From Nitratidesulfovibrio sp. (GTDB lineage: Bacteria > Desulfobacterota > Desulfovibrionia > Desulfovibrionales > Desulfovibrionaceae): DNA of 64,000 bases. The DNA is taken from positions 434,675 to 498,674 of the forward strand of contig NZ_JBDXXH010000001.1 of the NCBI RefSeq assembly GCF_040373385.1. The letters are read 5' to 3'. The notes below the pieces were generated by a model. That model was not told where the DNA came from. It saw only the letters and a list, made by a program, of their open reading frames with translations, and searched no databases. Shown one piece after another: positions 34,197 through 43,385 of the stretch. The translations under genes were made by a program, and so were the position numbers. Numbering within the stretch: position 1 is the stretch's first letter; each line of letters opens with the position of its first letter.

Positions 34197-35831
34197 CTAC
34201 ACCCGCACCTTCTTCTCGTACAGGTCGGGCAGGTCGTTTTCCAGCAGCACGGCGTCGCCGGGGCCGATGTTGGCGGCCAGCCAGGCGCGGGCGGTGGCGA
34301 AGTCCGCGCATTCCATCACAAGCTGGTCCGGCCCGGCGGCGGCGCGGAAGGCCTCCACCAGGGTGGGGATGCGGGCCGGGGCCACGGCCAGCAGCACGTC
34401 GGCGCAGGCTGCGGCGCGCGCGCCAAGGTCGGCGTGGGCGCTGTCGTGCAGGGTGCCCAGTTCCACCATGCCGGGGGTCACCAGCACGCCGCGCCGCCCG
34501 GACTTGCGGTACAGGTCCAGCAGGTCGAGGGCGGAGGCGAAGCCGGAGGGGTTGGAATTGTAGGCATCGTCGATGAGCACGGAACCGTCGGGCTGGGGCT
34601 TCACCTCCAGCCGGTGGGTGATCTGCGGCAGGCTGCGCAGGGCGCTGACCACCCGCTGCGGCTCCACGCCCACCCCGCACGCGGCGGCAAAGGCCAGGGC
34701 CACGTTGTCCACGTGGTGCATGCCGTGGATGGGCGCGCGCAACTCGTATTCCTGCCCCTGGTACAGCAGGCGGGCATGGATGCCGGAAAGGTCCTGCCCG
34801 GCCTCCAGCACGCGCACGGAAGGTTCCGGCGCGCCCGCAACGTCCGGTCCGGCGCCCCCGTCCGTACCCGCGCACAGCAGCACCGCGCCCGCATTGGCAG
34901 CGGCAAAGTCGCGCGCATGGTCGTAACCCAGCAGGGCGGCGGGCAGCACCACCCGGCCCCCACGGGCCACGGTGGCGTGCGCCAGTTCGAACTTGGCCCG
35001 CACCACGGTGGCCAGATCCTTGAAGCGTTCGTAGTGCGCCGGGCCCACGTTGGTGATGATGGCGAAATCGGGCGGGGCCAGCCTGCACAGCCGTTCGATG
35101 GAGCCGATGCCGTAGGCGCCCATTTCCGCGATGAAGAAGCGGTGCGCGTCGGTCAGCTTTTCCCGGATGATCCGCGAAATGCCCATGGGCGTGTTGATGC
35201 TGCCCGGCGTCATCAGCGTGGGGTGGTAGCAGCCCAGCACGTGGGCCAGGATGTGCTTCACGCTGGTCTTGCCGTACGAACCGGTGACCGCGATCACCGT
35301 GGGCGCAAGGCGCAGCAGCTTTTCGTGCGCCTCGTTCCAGAAGCCCTGCTGGATGCGCGCCTCCAGCGGGGCCAGCGATGCATTGGCCGCCACCAGCGTC
35401 AGCGGCAGGGCCTGCACCCCGAGTATCCAGAACGGCAGCAGCGCAGCGGGCGTGGCCGGGCACAGGGCAAGGGCCACGGCGTACACCGCCGTCAGTGTCA
35501 GCGCCACGGACAGGATGCGCCTGACCCGCGCGGTGAGCACCAGTTTTTTCTTGGCGGCGTGCAGCGGATTGTCTTCCACGGCGGCCACGGCCAGCAGCAC
35601 AAGGCCCGCCGCCCATTTGGCGTACGCAGCGGACTCAGGCGCGGCCAGCGCCGCGCCCCAGCAGGCCAGCAGGGGAAGGGTGGCGCGCTTGTCGAAGGCG
35701 CGGGCGGCGGCCATCCAGCGGAAAAAGCGCGGGCCGTCGTATTCTTCCTGCTGAAAGATGTGCAGCCAGGTCAGGCTGCGCCGCACGGCGAACGCAAGAA
35801 ACGCCGCGCCCAGAAACAGAGAGCTAGCCAC
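34197..35831 (-). CDS. MurF-like Mur ligase with N-terminal membrane domain
   Basis: 544 residues. The first ~155 residues have several hydrophobic helices (e.g. 55-90 and 105-148), unlike cytosolic MurF. From 175 the Mur ligase core follows: P-loop AVTGSYGKTSVKH (183-190), FFIAEMGAYGIGSIERLCRL, ITNVGPAHYERFKD, the C-terminal domain start LEVKPQPDGSVLIDDAYNSNPSGFASALDLL, and LVTPGMVELG. MurF joins UDP-MurNAc-tripeptide to D-Ala-D-Ala. Here the gene is outside any cell-division cluster and is coupled to a hydrolase and a Ddl homologue, so it may be a paralogue using another peptide acceptor. The start overlaps the hydrolase stop by 8 bases. Confidence 0.82.
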   Translation of the reverse strand: MASSLFLGAAFLAFAVRRSLTWLHIFQQEEYDGPRFFRWMAAARAFDKRATLPLLACWGAALAAPESAAYAKWAAGLVLLAVAAVEDNPLHAAKKKLVLTARVRRILSVALTLTAVYAVALALCPATPAALLPFWILGVQALPLTLVAANASLAPLEARIQQGFWNEAHEKLLRLAPTVIAVTGSYGKTSVKHILAHVLGCYHPTLMTPGSINTPMGISRIIREKLTDAHRFFIAEMGAYGIGSIERLCRLAPPDFAIITNVGPAHYERFKDLATVVRAKFELAHATVARGGRVVLPAALLGYDHARDFAAANAGAVLLCAGTDGGAGPDVAGAPEPSVRVLEAGQDLSGIHARLLYQGQEYELRAPIHGMHHVDNVALAFAAACGVGVEPQRVVSALRSLPQITHRLEVKPQPDGSVLIDDAYNSNPSGFASALDLLDLYRKSGRRGVLVTPGMVELGTLHDSAHADLGARAAACADVLLAVAPARIPTLVEAFRAAAGPDQLVMECADFATARAWLAANIGPGDAVLLENDLPDLYEKKVRV

Positions 35832-36732
35832 CGAAGATTTCCTCGCAGAAGGTGTCCAGGGCGTACACGGCCTGATGGCCGCCCGCCGTCAGAATGTCCA
35901 GATGCCCGAAGCGCGGCAGCACCTGCAAGTGCGCGTGCGCCAGCAGCCGGGCAAAGTCCTGCCCCATGGAGGGCGGGGTTTCCGTGTCGTTTTCTCCGTA
36001 CAGCAGGTGCACGGGGCAGGCCACGCGGGCGGCCACGTCGGACAGGTTCTCGTTGACCACGCTGACGAACACGGGGCGCAAGGGGCCAGCGTTGGCGTAG
36101 TCCGCGCTGCCGAAGAAGCGGCGCACCCGCTCCGCGCCAAAGCCCAGCCAGTTGAGGTGCTTCAGCGTCTTGAACGCGGCGATGCGGCACCCGCGCGTGA
36201 ATTTTTCCATGGGGGTTCGGCGGCGGGGCAGCCCGGCGGCGGCCATCAGGAACAGGCCGTCCAGCAGGTCCGGGTGGCGGGCCGCCAGTTGCAGGCCCAC
36301 CCGGCAGCCGAAGGAATGCCCCACCCATATCCGTTTGCCGCGCGGCAGGGTGCGCAGCCAGGCGGCGGCATGGTCGGCGTAGTCCTGCGTGCCCCAGGTG
36401 GCGGGCGGCATGCCGGAGCGACCGAAGCCGGGCATGTCCAGCAGGTAGTTGTCGCGCCCGTGGGTGCAGGTGTTGGCCAGCGGCAGCAGGTTGGCGTGGG
36501 TGTGCATCCAGCCGTGCGCCCATATGATCTGCGGGACGATTTGGGGGACGATTTGGGGGGCTGTCTGCGGGGCGGTCTGGGGGACGGTGGGGGGCGCGGC
36601 ATCCGCAGCGCCGGTGTTCCCCGGCTTTCGGCGGGCGGGCGCGGCGTTCGGCAGGTGCACCACGTGCAGGTGCGGGGCTGCCGGGTCTGCTGCGGCGGCG
36701 GGGGGCGTGGCTGTGAACGGGGCGGAATCCAT
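35824..36732 (-). CDS. alpha/beta hydrolase
   Basis: 302 residues from the ATG at 36732 (GAGG upstream). Residues ~40-65 are a repeat-rich Pro/Gln segment (PQTAPQTAPQIVPQIVPQI). The fold follows: oxyanion region WAHGWMHTHANLLPL, nucleophile elbow VGHSFGCRVG (Ser), acid YGENDTETPP (Asp), and catalytic His in RFGHLDI. Substrate unknown. It sits between a D-Ala-D-Ala ligase and a MurF-like ligase and overlaps the latter, suggesting a shared task on a peptide or ester, perhaps editing or releasing a dipeptide product. Confidence 0.85.
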   Translation of the reverse strand: MDSAPFTATPPAAAADPAAPHLHVVHLPNAAPARRKPGNTGAADAAPPTVPQTAPQTAPQIVPQIVPQIIWAHGWMHTHANLLPLANTCTHGRDNYLLDMPGFGRSGMPPATWGTQDYADHAAAWLRTLPRGKRIWVGHSFGCRVGLQLAARHPDLLDGLFLMAAAGLPRRRTPMEKFTRGCRIAAFKTLKHLNWLGFGAERVRRFFGSADYANAGPLRPVFVSVVNENLSDVAARVACPVHLLYGENDTETPPSMGQDFARLLAHAHLQVLPRFGHLDILTAGGHQAVYALDTFCEEIFGG

Positions 36733-37156
36733 GCTGGCCTCAAGGTGGTGTGTTCGGCGCTGCGGCCATTGCCTGCGTGCGGAAAGTGCCGCGGAAACGG
36801 GCGGGGCCAACGGCGTGGCGCGCCCCGTGGTGTACACCGGGGGTGCGCGAAGGGGCAAGGGGCGGCCTGATGCGTGCCGGATGGGGGGCGGGCGTCGGAC
36901 GGGTGTTGGGCGCGACGGCAAGTCCCTACGTGCGGTGGAGGCGTCAGGCGCGGATAAGCGAAACGCGCGCCGCCCGGTGGGGACGGCGCGCGCTGCATGC
37001 GGAGGCGATCATACCCCCGGCAGAGGCTGTTGCCAGAGCGTCAGCTTGTTCGTTGGCAAGGAAAACAAGTCTGCCATGAGGGAGTATACTCTTCTTGTAT
37101 TCGACCGATATGGCAGGCGAGGTTTGACGTAGCCAACGGGCAAGCTGACGCTCTGG
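36733..37156. other. intergenic region between ddl-like and hydrolase genes
   Basis: About 425 bases. It holds a GC hairpin (GCGCGCCG...CGGCGCGC, about 36964-36991) and the 126-base inverted-repeat element at 37032-37157. No gene was recognised. Confidence 0.5.
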
Positions 37157-37157
37157 C
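37032..37157. repeat. 126-base element bounded by 26-base inverted repeats
   Basis: Arms 37032-37057 and 37132-37157 are reverse complements at 24 of 26 positions, enclosing 74 bases with nested symmetry (CTGCCAT...ATGGCAG and the palindrome GAGTATACTC). The right arm touches the stop codon of the ddl-like gene. It can fold as one long RNA stem-loop; it may be a terminator-like structure, a structured RNA, or a miniature inverted-repeat element. Confidence 0.75.
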
Positions 37158-38377
37158 TACCGGCGGGGGAACAGCCGGGCAGCCTCCGGGGTCGGATCTT
37201 CCGGGCAGGCGGTGTGCCGGGCCATGGCCCGCGCCTCGTCGATCATCAGCGAGAGCAGCCGGGTGAAGCGCACCGGGGTTTCCGCCGCTTCCCACAGGAA
37301 AAAGGCGAACGAACCGGGGATGGGGTTCACCTCGTTCAGCCACACCTCGTCGCGGGTGGCGTCGTACATGAAGTCCATGCGCGGCGCACCAGTGCCGCCA
37401 AAGGCCGCGTAGGTGCGCACGGCAAGGTCGCGGATGCGGCCTTCCAGGCTTTCGGGCAGGTCGGGGTTGATCTCTCGCGTCAGCGAAAGCATGCCCGCAC
37501 TGCCGGAATCGCCCGCACTCTTGGTGCCGCCCCCCGTCTTGCCGCCGGTCTTGCCGCCCGACGAAAGGTACTTCTGGCGAAAGTCCAGCAGTTCGCTGTC
37601 GCGCTTGGGTCGCTCGATGGCCGAGGTGGCGTGCCCCTCGCCGTCGCGCCGCACCGAAATGTTGTATTCCACGCAGCCGTCCAGGTACGGCTCCACGATG
37701 GCCACGGTGTCGTTCTTGAACAGGCCGGGTAACACCGCCTCGATGTCCTCGACGGAATCCACCTTGGCCACGCCGATGCTGCTGCCAAGGTGCGCGGGCT
37801 TCAGGCAGCCGGGCAGGGTGATGCCCGCCAGCGCGGCCTCGATGTCGGCGCGCGCGGGCAGCAGGCCGCCCACGGGCTTGCGCAGCACCGCGCAGGGCAG
37901 CATGGGAATGTCCGTACCGGCCAGGGCCTGCTTGGTGGCGGCCTTGTCCATGAAAATGGCGGACGCCAGCACGCGCATGCCGGTGTAGGGAATGCCCGCA
38001 GCCTCGAACAGGCCCTGCATGTCGCCGTCTTCGCCGTAGGGGCCGTGGAAGGCGGGAATGGCCACGTCGAAGGCAATGCGTTTGGGCTTGCCGAACAGTT
38101 TGGAGGTCTGCTCCACCAGCATGCCGCCCTTGCCGGGGGCGATTTCCAGCGAGACGGCGGACAGGCCGTCGGCATCGCGGGCGGGGATGTAGGTGGCGCG
38201 GTCCAGCAGTTTCTCGCCGGTGCGCCAGGCGCCGCAGCGGTCCACGTAGACGGGCACGGGTTCGTACTGCGCGGCGTCCAGCGCCTGGATGACCTGCAAG
38301 CCGGTGACGATGCTGACGTCATGCTCGGGCGAACGCCCGCCGAAGAAGACCGCGACGCGGATTTTGCCGTTGGACAT
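37157..38377 (-). CDS. ddl: D-alanine--D-alanine ligase homologue (ATP-grasp)
   Basis: 406 residues from the ATG at 38377 (AGGAAG upstream). N-terminal KIRVAVFFGGRSPEHDVSIVTG is the Ddl signature; FHGPYGEDGDMQGLFEAAGIPYTGMRVLASA, CLKPAHLGSSIGVAKV and the metal-binding end APRMDFMYDATRDEVWLNEVNPIPGSFAFFLWE complete the ATP-grasp fold. Family enzymes join two D-amino acids using ATP. A Gly/Lys/Thr-rich insert (GGKTGGKTGGGTKSAG) of ~25 residues sits before the central loop. The C-terminal specificity region EAAETPVRFTRLL differs from housekeeping Ddl, so a D-Ala-D-lactate or other product cannot be excluded. Confidence 0.85.
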   Translation of the reverse strand: MSNGKIRVAVFFGGRSPEHDVSIVTGLQVIQALDAAQYEPVPVYVDRCGAWRTGEKLLDRATYIPARDADGLSAVSLEIAPGKGGMLVEQTSKLFGKPKRIAFDVAIPAFHGPYGEDGDMQGLFEAAGIPYTGMRVLASAIFMDKAATKQALAGTDIPMLPCAVLRKPVGGLLPARADIEAALAGITLPGCLKPAHLGSSIGVAKVDSVEDIEAVLPGLFKNDTVAIVEPYLDGCVEYNISVRRDGEGHATSAIERPKRDSELLDFRQKYLSSGGKTGGKTGGGTKSAGDSGSAGMLSLTREINPDLPESLEGRIRDLAVRTYAAFGGTGAPRMDFMYDATRDEVWLNEVNPIPGSFAFFLWEAAETPVRFTRLLSLMIDEARAMARHTACPEDPTPEAARLFPRR

Positions 38378-38803
38378 GATGGCTTCCTGTATGGTTTGCG
38401 GGCGCGGCACGTGGCCGGGCGGCCCGCCATATGGGTGGTGACGGTGGCGGCGCTGGTGGCGACGGTGTGATGCCGCGCGGTGCGTCCCGTTGCGGCCAGA
38501 AACAGCCCATATCGGCCAGTGGGGCAACGGTGCGCGCGGCGGGGCGGCAGCCTGTGGCACCCTTGCCCCATGGCGCCGTGGGTGTCAATCGGCGCGCGTG
38601 CGTACGAGCGGGCGCGCACGGGGAGGGGCGCGAAACGCGGTCCGTGTCGCCATGGTTGTAGCGCCGGGGCGTCCCCTGCACAAGAGGAGGGAGGGGACCG
38701 GACGGGTGCCAGAGGGCCCGTTGGGTGGTGGCGGCTGGGACCATGTCGAGGGGGTGCCCAATGGACGTGGCTGGCGGGCCAGGGCCGCCGGGCAGCTGCC
38801 CCC
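38378..38803. other. intergenic region upstream of the ddl-like gene
   Basis: About 425 GC-rich bases between two minus-strand genes. A short palindrome GGGCAGCTGCCC near 38787-38800 follows the regulator stop. I see no convincing terminator T run, promoter or coding sequence. Confidence 0.4.
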
Positions 38804-40813
38804 TCAGCGCTTGGCGCGGGTGCGCGTGGCAATGCCCGCTAGCGCCAGGTGCCGGTACACGCTGGCGATGCTCAGGCCGGAAAGCTGGCTGGCCCGCACC
38901 ACGTCGCCCTCGCACACGTCCATGAGGTGCTGGAAGTAGGCGCGGTCGCGGACGGCCTTGTAGTCGTGGTAGGGCATGCCGTTCCAGGTGGCGGCATCCT
39001 GCCGGGGGGCGCGGGGCACGGGCGAGGCTGCACGGGGCTGGGCCTGCCCGTCGCGCCCGTCGCGCACCTCCCGCCCGTCACGCACCTCCCGCCCGGCGCG
39101 CAGGTCCCGCCCGGCGGGCCGCCGTGTACCGCGCGGCTGCGCGGGCATGTCCTGTGGGAATGCGGGCGGGAATGCGGGCGGGAATGCGGACGGGAAAGGG
39201 TGAGGTGCCTCTGGCTGCTGCTGCCCCGCCACGGAAAGGCCCCCCGCCGCAAAGATATCCTCCGTTTCGGCCAAGCCCGCCATGCCCGGCGTACCCGGTG
39301 CACTCCGTCCCTCGCTTTCGGACTGCCGGTGGTGTTCCCGGGCGATCGGTGGTGCGGGGAAGGCAGCATGCTCGTGGGTCACGTCTTGCGGCGTGTGCGG
39401 ACCGTACGGCAGGGAGGGAGTATCGTCATACCCAGGGAGCAGGTTCGCGCTGGCCGGGACGGTCCCGTCTCTCCCCGCATCGCCCGTGCTCGCGCGGGGC
39501 GTCCACACCCGCGCGCCGGGAATGACATCGTCGGACCAGCGGTCGTCATGGGCGGGCACGCCCTCGAAGGCTTGCATGGCGTCGCCGCCCGGCCATTCCG
39601 CCCTCGCGCTTTCGCCCGTCCGGCTTCCGGTGCCGCCTCCCGTCCCGCCATCCAGCACGGCCATGCGCAACTGGCCCGGCAGGTGCTTGGGGTGGATCAC
39701 CGGGTCGGCTCCGGCCTCGATCACCGCCGCCTCCATCACGTTGCCCAGTTCGCGTACGTTGCCCGGCCAGTGGTGCCCCGTCAGGGCGCGCACCAGCGCG
39801 GGTGACAGCGTCTTGGGCGCAAGGCCGTAGCGGCGGCAGGCCTGCCCAGCCAGATGCGCGGCCAGCAGGACCACGTCGTCCCCGCGTTCGCGCAAGGGGG
39901 GCAGGCGCACTTCCACCGTGCGCAGGCGAAACAGCAGGTCGGGGCGGAAGCGCCCGTCGCGGGTCATGGCCTCCAGGTCGCGGTTGGTGGCCGCCACCAG
40001 CCGGAAGTCGCTGGACTGTTCACGTCCGGCACCCACCGGGCGAAAGCGGTGTTCTTGCAACACCCGCAAAAAGGATTTCTGGAGCGCGGGCGGCAGTTCG
40101 CCCACCTCGTCGAGGAACAGCGTGCCGCCGTGGGCCTCGGCCACCAGCCCCCGCCGGTCGGCGTGCGCGCCGGTAAAGGCCCCCTTCACGTGGCCGTACA
40201 GCACACTTTCCACCAGCGTTTCCGTAAGGTTGGAACAATCCACCACCACGAAGGGGCCGTCCGCGCGCCTGCTGTTGGCGTGGATGGCCTTGGCCGCCAG
40301 TTCCTTGCCCACGCCCGTTTCGCCCAGCACCAGCACCCCGGCGTCGGTGTGCGCCGCGCGTTCCAGCATCTGGCGCGCCCTGCGCATGGCCGGTCCGTCG
40401 CCCACGATGCCGCACGGGTCGAAGGGGCGGGTTGCGGCGGGCGCGGCCCGTTCGCGCCGGTATTCCAGCGCGGCGGTCAGCGATTCGCGGATCAGCCGGG
40501 GCGAGGCGGGCTTGGTGATGTAGTCCCACGCGCCGCGCGCCAGGGTGCCCTGCGCTCCGTAGTTGTTGCCAAGGCCGGTGATGACCACGATTTCAGGCCG
40601 CCCGGCGCTGGCGGCCAGCGTGTCGATGGCGTGCTGGCCGTCCCCGTCGGGCAGGTTCAGGTCCAGGTAGACCACGTCCACGCCGCTTTCGGCCAGTTCC
40701 AACCCTTCCGCCAGGCTGCCCGCCAGCAGCACCTGGTGCCCCATGTCGGCGATGCAGCGCGACAGGCTGTTGCGCACGAGCATGTCATCGTCGATGACCA
40801 GTACGCGTCCCAT
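38804..40813 (-). CDS. sigma-54-dependent response regulator with very long disordered linker
   Basis: 669 residues from the ATG at 40813. Receiver with Asp51 (VVYLDLNLPDGDG) and Lys near 108; AAA+ domain with GETGVGKE, GAFTGA (GHVKGAFTGAHADR) and FLDEVGELPP; C-terminal Fis-type helix-turn-helix (ASQLSGLSIASVYRHLALAG). Between AAA+ and the DNA-binding domain lie about 230 residues of Gly/Pro/Arg-rich, repeat-containing sequence (PSAFPPAFPPAFPQ, REVRDGREVRDGRDG), far longer than in the family. The gene begins 2 bases after the kinase stop, so the pair is a two-component system. The divergent GS-like operon is the natural target. Confidence 0.9.
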   Translation of the reverse strand: MGRVLVIDDDMLVRNSLSRCIADMGHQVLLAGSLAEGLELAESGVDVVYLDLNLPDGDGQHAIDTLAASAGRPEIVVITGLGNNYGAQGTLARGAWDYITKPASPRLIRESLTAALEYRRERAAPAATRPFDPCGIVGDGPAMRRARQMLERAAHTDAGVLVLGETGVGKELAAKAIHANSRRADGPFVVVDCSNLTETLVESVLYGHVKGAFTGAHADRRGLVAEAHGGTLFLDEVGELPPALQKSFLRVLQEHRFRPVGAGREQSSDFRLVAATNRDLEAMTRDGRFRPDLLFRLRTVEVRLPPLRERGDDVVLLAAHLAGQACRRYGLAPKTLSPALVRALTGHHWPGNVRELGNVMEAAVIEAGADPVIHPKHLPGQLRMAVLDGGTGGGTGSRTGESARAEWPGGDAMQAFEGVPAHDDRWSDDVIPGARVWTPRASTGDAGRDGTVPASANLLPGYDDTPSLPYGPHTPQDVTHEHAAFPAPPIAREHHRQSESEGRSAPGTPGMAGLAETEDIFAAGGLSVAGQQQPEAPHPFPSAFPPAFPPAFPQDMPAQPRGTRRPAGRDLRAGREVRDGREVRDGRDGQAQPRAASPVPRAPRQDAATWNGMPYHDYKAVRDRAYFQHLMDVCEGDVVRASQLSGLSIASVYRHLALAGIATRTRAKR

Positions 40814-40815
40814 GC

Positions 40816-43050
40816 CTACCCCCGCGCCGCGCCGCACAGGCGGCGGATGTTCTCGATGAGCGTGCCCGGCGTCATGGGCTTCATCAGAAAGCCCGCGATG
40901 CCCGCGGCCTGCGCCTCTGCCTCCAGTTCCGGGGCCACGTGCCCGGTGCAGATGACGATGCGCGCTGCCCGGTCGTGTTGCAGGATGCGCCGGGCCATGG
41001 CGATGCCGGTCATGCCGGGCATGGACTGGTCGGCCACCACCAGGTTGTAGCCGGGGCCGCCGTCGCGGTAGGCGTGCAGGCCCGCCTCGCCGCTGTCGGC
41101 GGTGGCCACCTGGAACCCGGCATCGCGCAGCACGCGCTGCATGGCCTGCGAGGCGCCCTTGTCGTCGTCCACCAGCAGCAGGCGGCGGGGGGCGTTGCGC
41201 CCCGTCCCGTCCGTTTCGTCGTCCATGCCGCCGTCCATGCCGCCCGCCGCGCTTCCGGTGGGGGGCACCCCAAGCCCGCCATCAGCCGCGCCGCGCGTGC
41301 CGCCATCCCTCAGGCCATCCGCCATGCCATATGGGGCATCCTGGCTCACCCCCATGGTCACCGCCCGGCGCGAAGGCGTGGTGCCCGGCTGGTACAGCGG
41401 CAGGTACACCGTGAAGGTGGTGCCCACCTGCACCATGCTGTCCACGAAGATGTGCCCGCCGCTGCTGGTGACGATGGCATGCACCACGGCCAGGCCCATG
41501 CCCGTGCCGCCGGTGTTGCGCTTGGTGGTGTGGAACGGTTCGAATATCTGTTCCAGCCGCTCGCGCTCGATGCCGTGGCCGGTGTCGGTCACGCGCAGCA
41601 CCACGTACTCGCCCGGCTGCACGCCGGGGTGCGTGTTGTGGCGCAATGGCTGGATGAGCGCGTGGCTGAGGGTGACGGTAAGGGTGCCGCCCGCGGGCAT
41701 GGCCTGCACCCCGTTGCGGCACAGGTTGAGCAGAAGCTGCTGGATTTGGGACGGGTTGGCCTGGATGCAGTCCTTGTCCGTGGCGTAGCCCACGCGCAGT
41801 TCCACGTTGCGCGGCAGGGATGCCTGCAACAGTTCCAGGTTCTCCTGCGCCAGCGGGACCAGCCGGAGCGGCGCGCGGTTCAGGTTCTGCTGGCGGCTGT
41901 AGTCCAGCACCTGCTCCACCAGGTCGGCGGCGCGATAGGCGGCGCGCAGGGCCTCGCCCAACGGTTCGGACAGGCCGGATTCGCCGGTCTTTCCCAGGGC
42001 GTGGTCGATGTTGAAGATGATGGGCACCAGATTGTTGTTCAGGTCGTGGGCAATGCCCCCGGCCAGCACGCCGATGGCGCGCATCTTCTGGGCCTGGAAC
42101 AGTTCGCGCTCCACCCGTTTCAACTCGGTGACGTCGATGCCCAGTTCCATCACCAGCGGCGCGCCGTTTTCGTCCTCGAACGGGTAGTCGTAGATGTGGA
42201 AGGTGCGGCCCTTGCCGTCGGTGAACTGCCAGTCCTCCGGCTCTCCGGTTTCGAACACCCGGAAGGTGGGGCAGGTGGGGCAGGGCGAGGTACGGTTGCA
42301 GAACACCTCGTAGCACAGGCGGCCTTCCGCCTCGCCGTAGAACGAGGTGGTCTTGCGGTTGGCGTAGGCCACCCGGTAGTCGGGCCGCTGCATGTACACG
42401 AACACCGGCAGTTGATCGATGACCCGAAAGAACAGCTCGCGCCCGCGCTGCTTCAGGTATTCCGCCTGACGCCGCACGATGCGTTCGGCCCTCAGCGCCT
42501 CCTTCAGCCGTTCCGGGGCGGGGGTGTCGTGCACCTCGACGATCATGGCTCCTGTCGGCATGACGCCATCCGACATGACGCCGCTGGGCTTGCCCGCATC
42601 CTGTCCGGCTCCGTCCGGGGCGCAACACGTCCCGACCAGTCCTGCTGCCTGACATGCGGCTTGGCAGGCTGCCGCTCCTGCGGACGATCCGGCCGACGTT
42701 CCGGCGGGCACTATCCGGCACCAGCGGCGGCCAGGCTCCTCGTCGTCCGCTTCCTGCCACGAGAAGTGCTGTTCGTGTCCTTCCTGTCGGGCCAGGGCCA
42801 GCCCGCCCGCCAGGGCGGTGGCGAAGGAAGCGGGCAGGGGCAGGTTGCGCAGGCGTGCGTCGTCCGCATCGTCGCATCCGCCGCGCGAACCTGATGGAAA
42901 GGTCAGCAGCGTTTCGCGGAATGCCCGGTTGGCGTAGGTCAGGCGGTTGTGCGCATCGAACACGGCCAGCGCGCCGGGGGCATTTTCGGCGTAGCGCAGA
43001 AAGGCGGAAGAGGGCGGGGGCACGGGGGCGGAATAAGGCTGGGCGGTCAT
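40816..43050 (-). CDS. soluble hybrid PAS histidine kinase with receiver
   Basis: 744 residues from the ATG at 43050; a GTG at 43128 has its ribosome site too close. No membrane helix is evident. PAS 1 covers about 15-180. PAS 2 (about 215-310) contains CYEVFCNRTSPCPTCPTFRV, a cysteine-rich loop that could bind metal, an Fe-S cluster or act as a redox switch. The kinase core has His335 (GGIAHDLNNNLVPIIFN), NLCRNGVQAM, DTGHGIERER and GGTGMGLAVV; a receiver with Asp674 (VVADQSMPGMTG) ends the protein. It pairs with the adjoining sigma-54 regulator. Confidence 0.88.
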   Translation of the reverse strand: MTAQPYSAPVPPPSSAFLRYAENAPGALAVFDAHNRLTYANRAFRETLLTFPSGSRGGCDDADDARLRNLPLPASFATALAGGLALARQEGHEQHFSWQEADDEEPGRRWCRIVPAGTSAGSSAGAAACQAACQAAGLVGTCCAPDGAGQDAGKPSGVMSDGVMPTGAMIVEVHDTPAPERLKEALRAERIVRRQAEYLKQRGRELFFRVIDQLPVFVYMQRPDYRVAYANRKTTSFYGEAEGRLCYEVFCNRTSPCPTCPTFRVFETGEPEDWQFTDGKGRTFHIYDYPFEDENGAPLVMELGIDVTELKRVERELFQAQKMRAIGVLAGGIAHDLNNNLVPIIFNIDHALGKTGESGLSEPLGEALRAAYRAADLVEQVLDYSRQQNLNRAPLRLVPLAQENLELLQASLPRNVELRVGYATDKDCIQANPSQIQQLLLNLCRNGVQAMPAGGTLTVTLSHALIQPLRHNTHPGVQPGEYVVLRVTDTGHGIERERLEQIFEPFHTTKRNTGGTGMGLAVVHAIVTSSGGHIFVDSMVQVGTTFTVYLPLYQPGTTPSRRAVTMGVSQDAPYGMADGLRDGGTRGAADGGLGVPPTGSAAGGMDGGMDDETDGTGRNAPRRLLLVDDDKGASQAMQRVLRDAGFQVATADSGEAGLHAYRDGGPGYNLVVADQSMPGMTGIAMARRILQHDRAARIVICTGHVAPELEAEAQAAGIAGFLMKPMTPGTLIENIRRLCGAARG

Positions 43051-43134
43051 GGCGCAACGCTCCGGCCCGCTACGGCAACTGGCGGGCGCAGGTGGGGTGA
43101 GTGAAAGGTTACATTTTTCAGAATTCACCCCTTT

Positions 43135-43151
43135 CGCAAGATGTAGTCCAA
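43135..43151 (-). promoter_or_regulatory. candidate sigma-54 promoter for the kinase-regulator pair
   Basis: On the minus strand TTGGACTA-CATC-TTGCG: GG and GC at 10-base spacing and a perfect TTGC, but the -24 element departs from TGGCACG after TGG. It lies about 85 bases upstream of the kinase start. Confidence 0.35.
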
Positions 43152-43369
43152 CTCATGCGACTTGGCAATGATCGATGTGCTTGTGCTAATACACTGAAAA
43201 TATAGAAATATAGCTGAGTATGGCGCGCGAATTTGCATTCTCGTTTCCGATAGAACAATTATTGAAAATGAGAAATGAAGATTGGAGTGGATGGCGTGTA
43301 TGGGGGCTCGTTATGGAGAGTTATCTATTATATACTGAAAAATAAGGAGAAAATGTGGATTGGCCGATC

Positions 43370-43385
43370 TGGCACGGGAATTGAT
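43370..43385 (+). promoter_or_regulatory. candidate sigma-54 promoter for the GS-like operon
   Basis: TGGCACG-N4-TTGAT: the -24 element is perfect and the spacing right, but the conserved -12 GC is GA. It lies 85 bases upstream of the ligase start, beside a sigma-54 regulator gene. Confidence 0.4.

Noticed and set aside
43051..43128. GTG start at 43128 for the PAS kinase
   Set aside because: Its purine-rich ribosome site directly abuts the GTG; the ATG at 43050 has better spacing.
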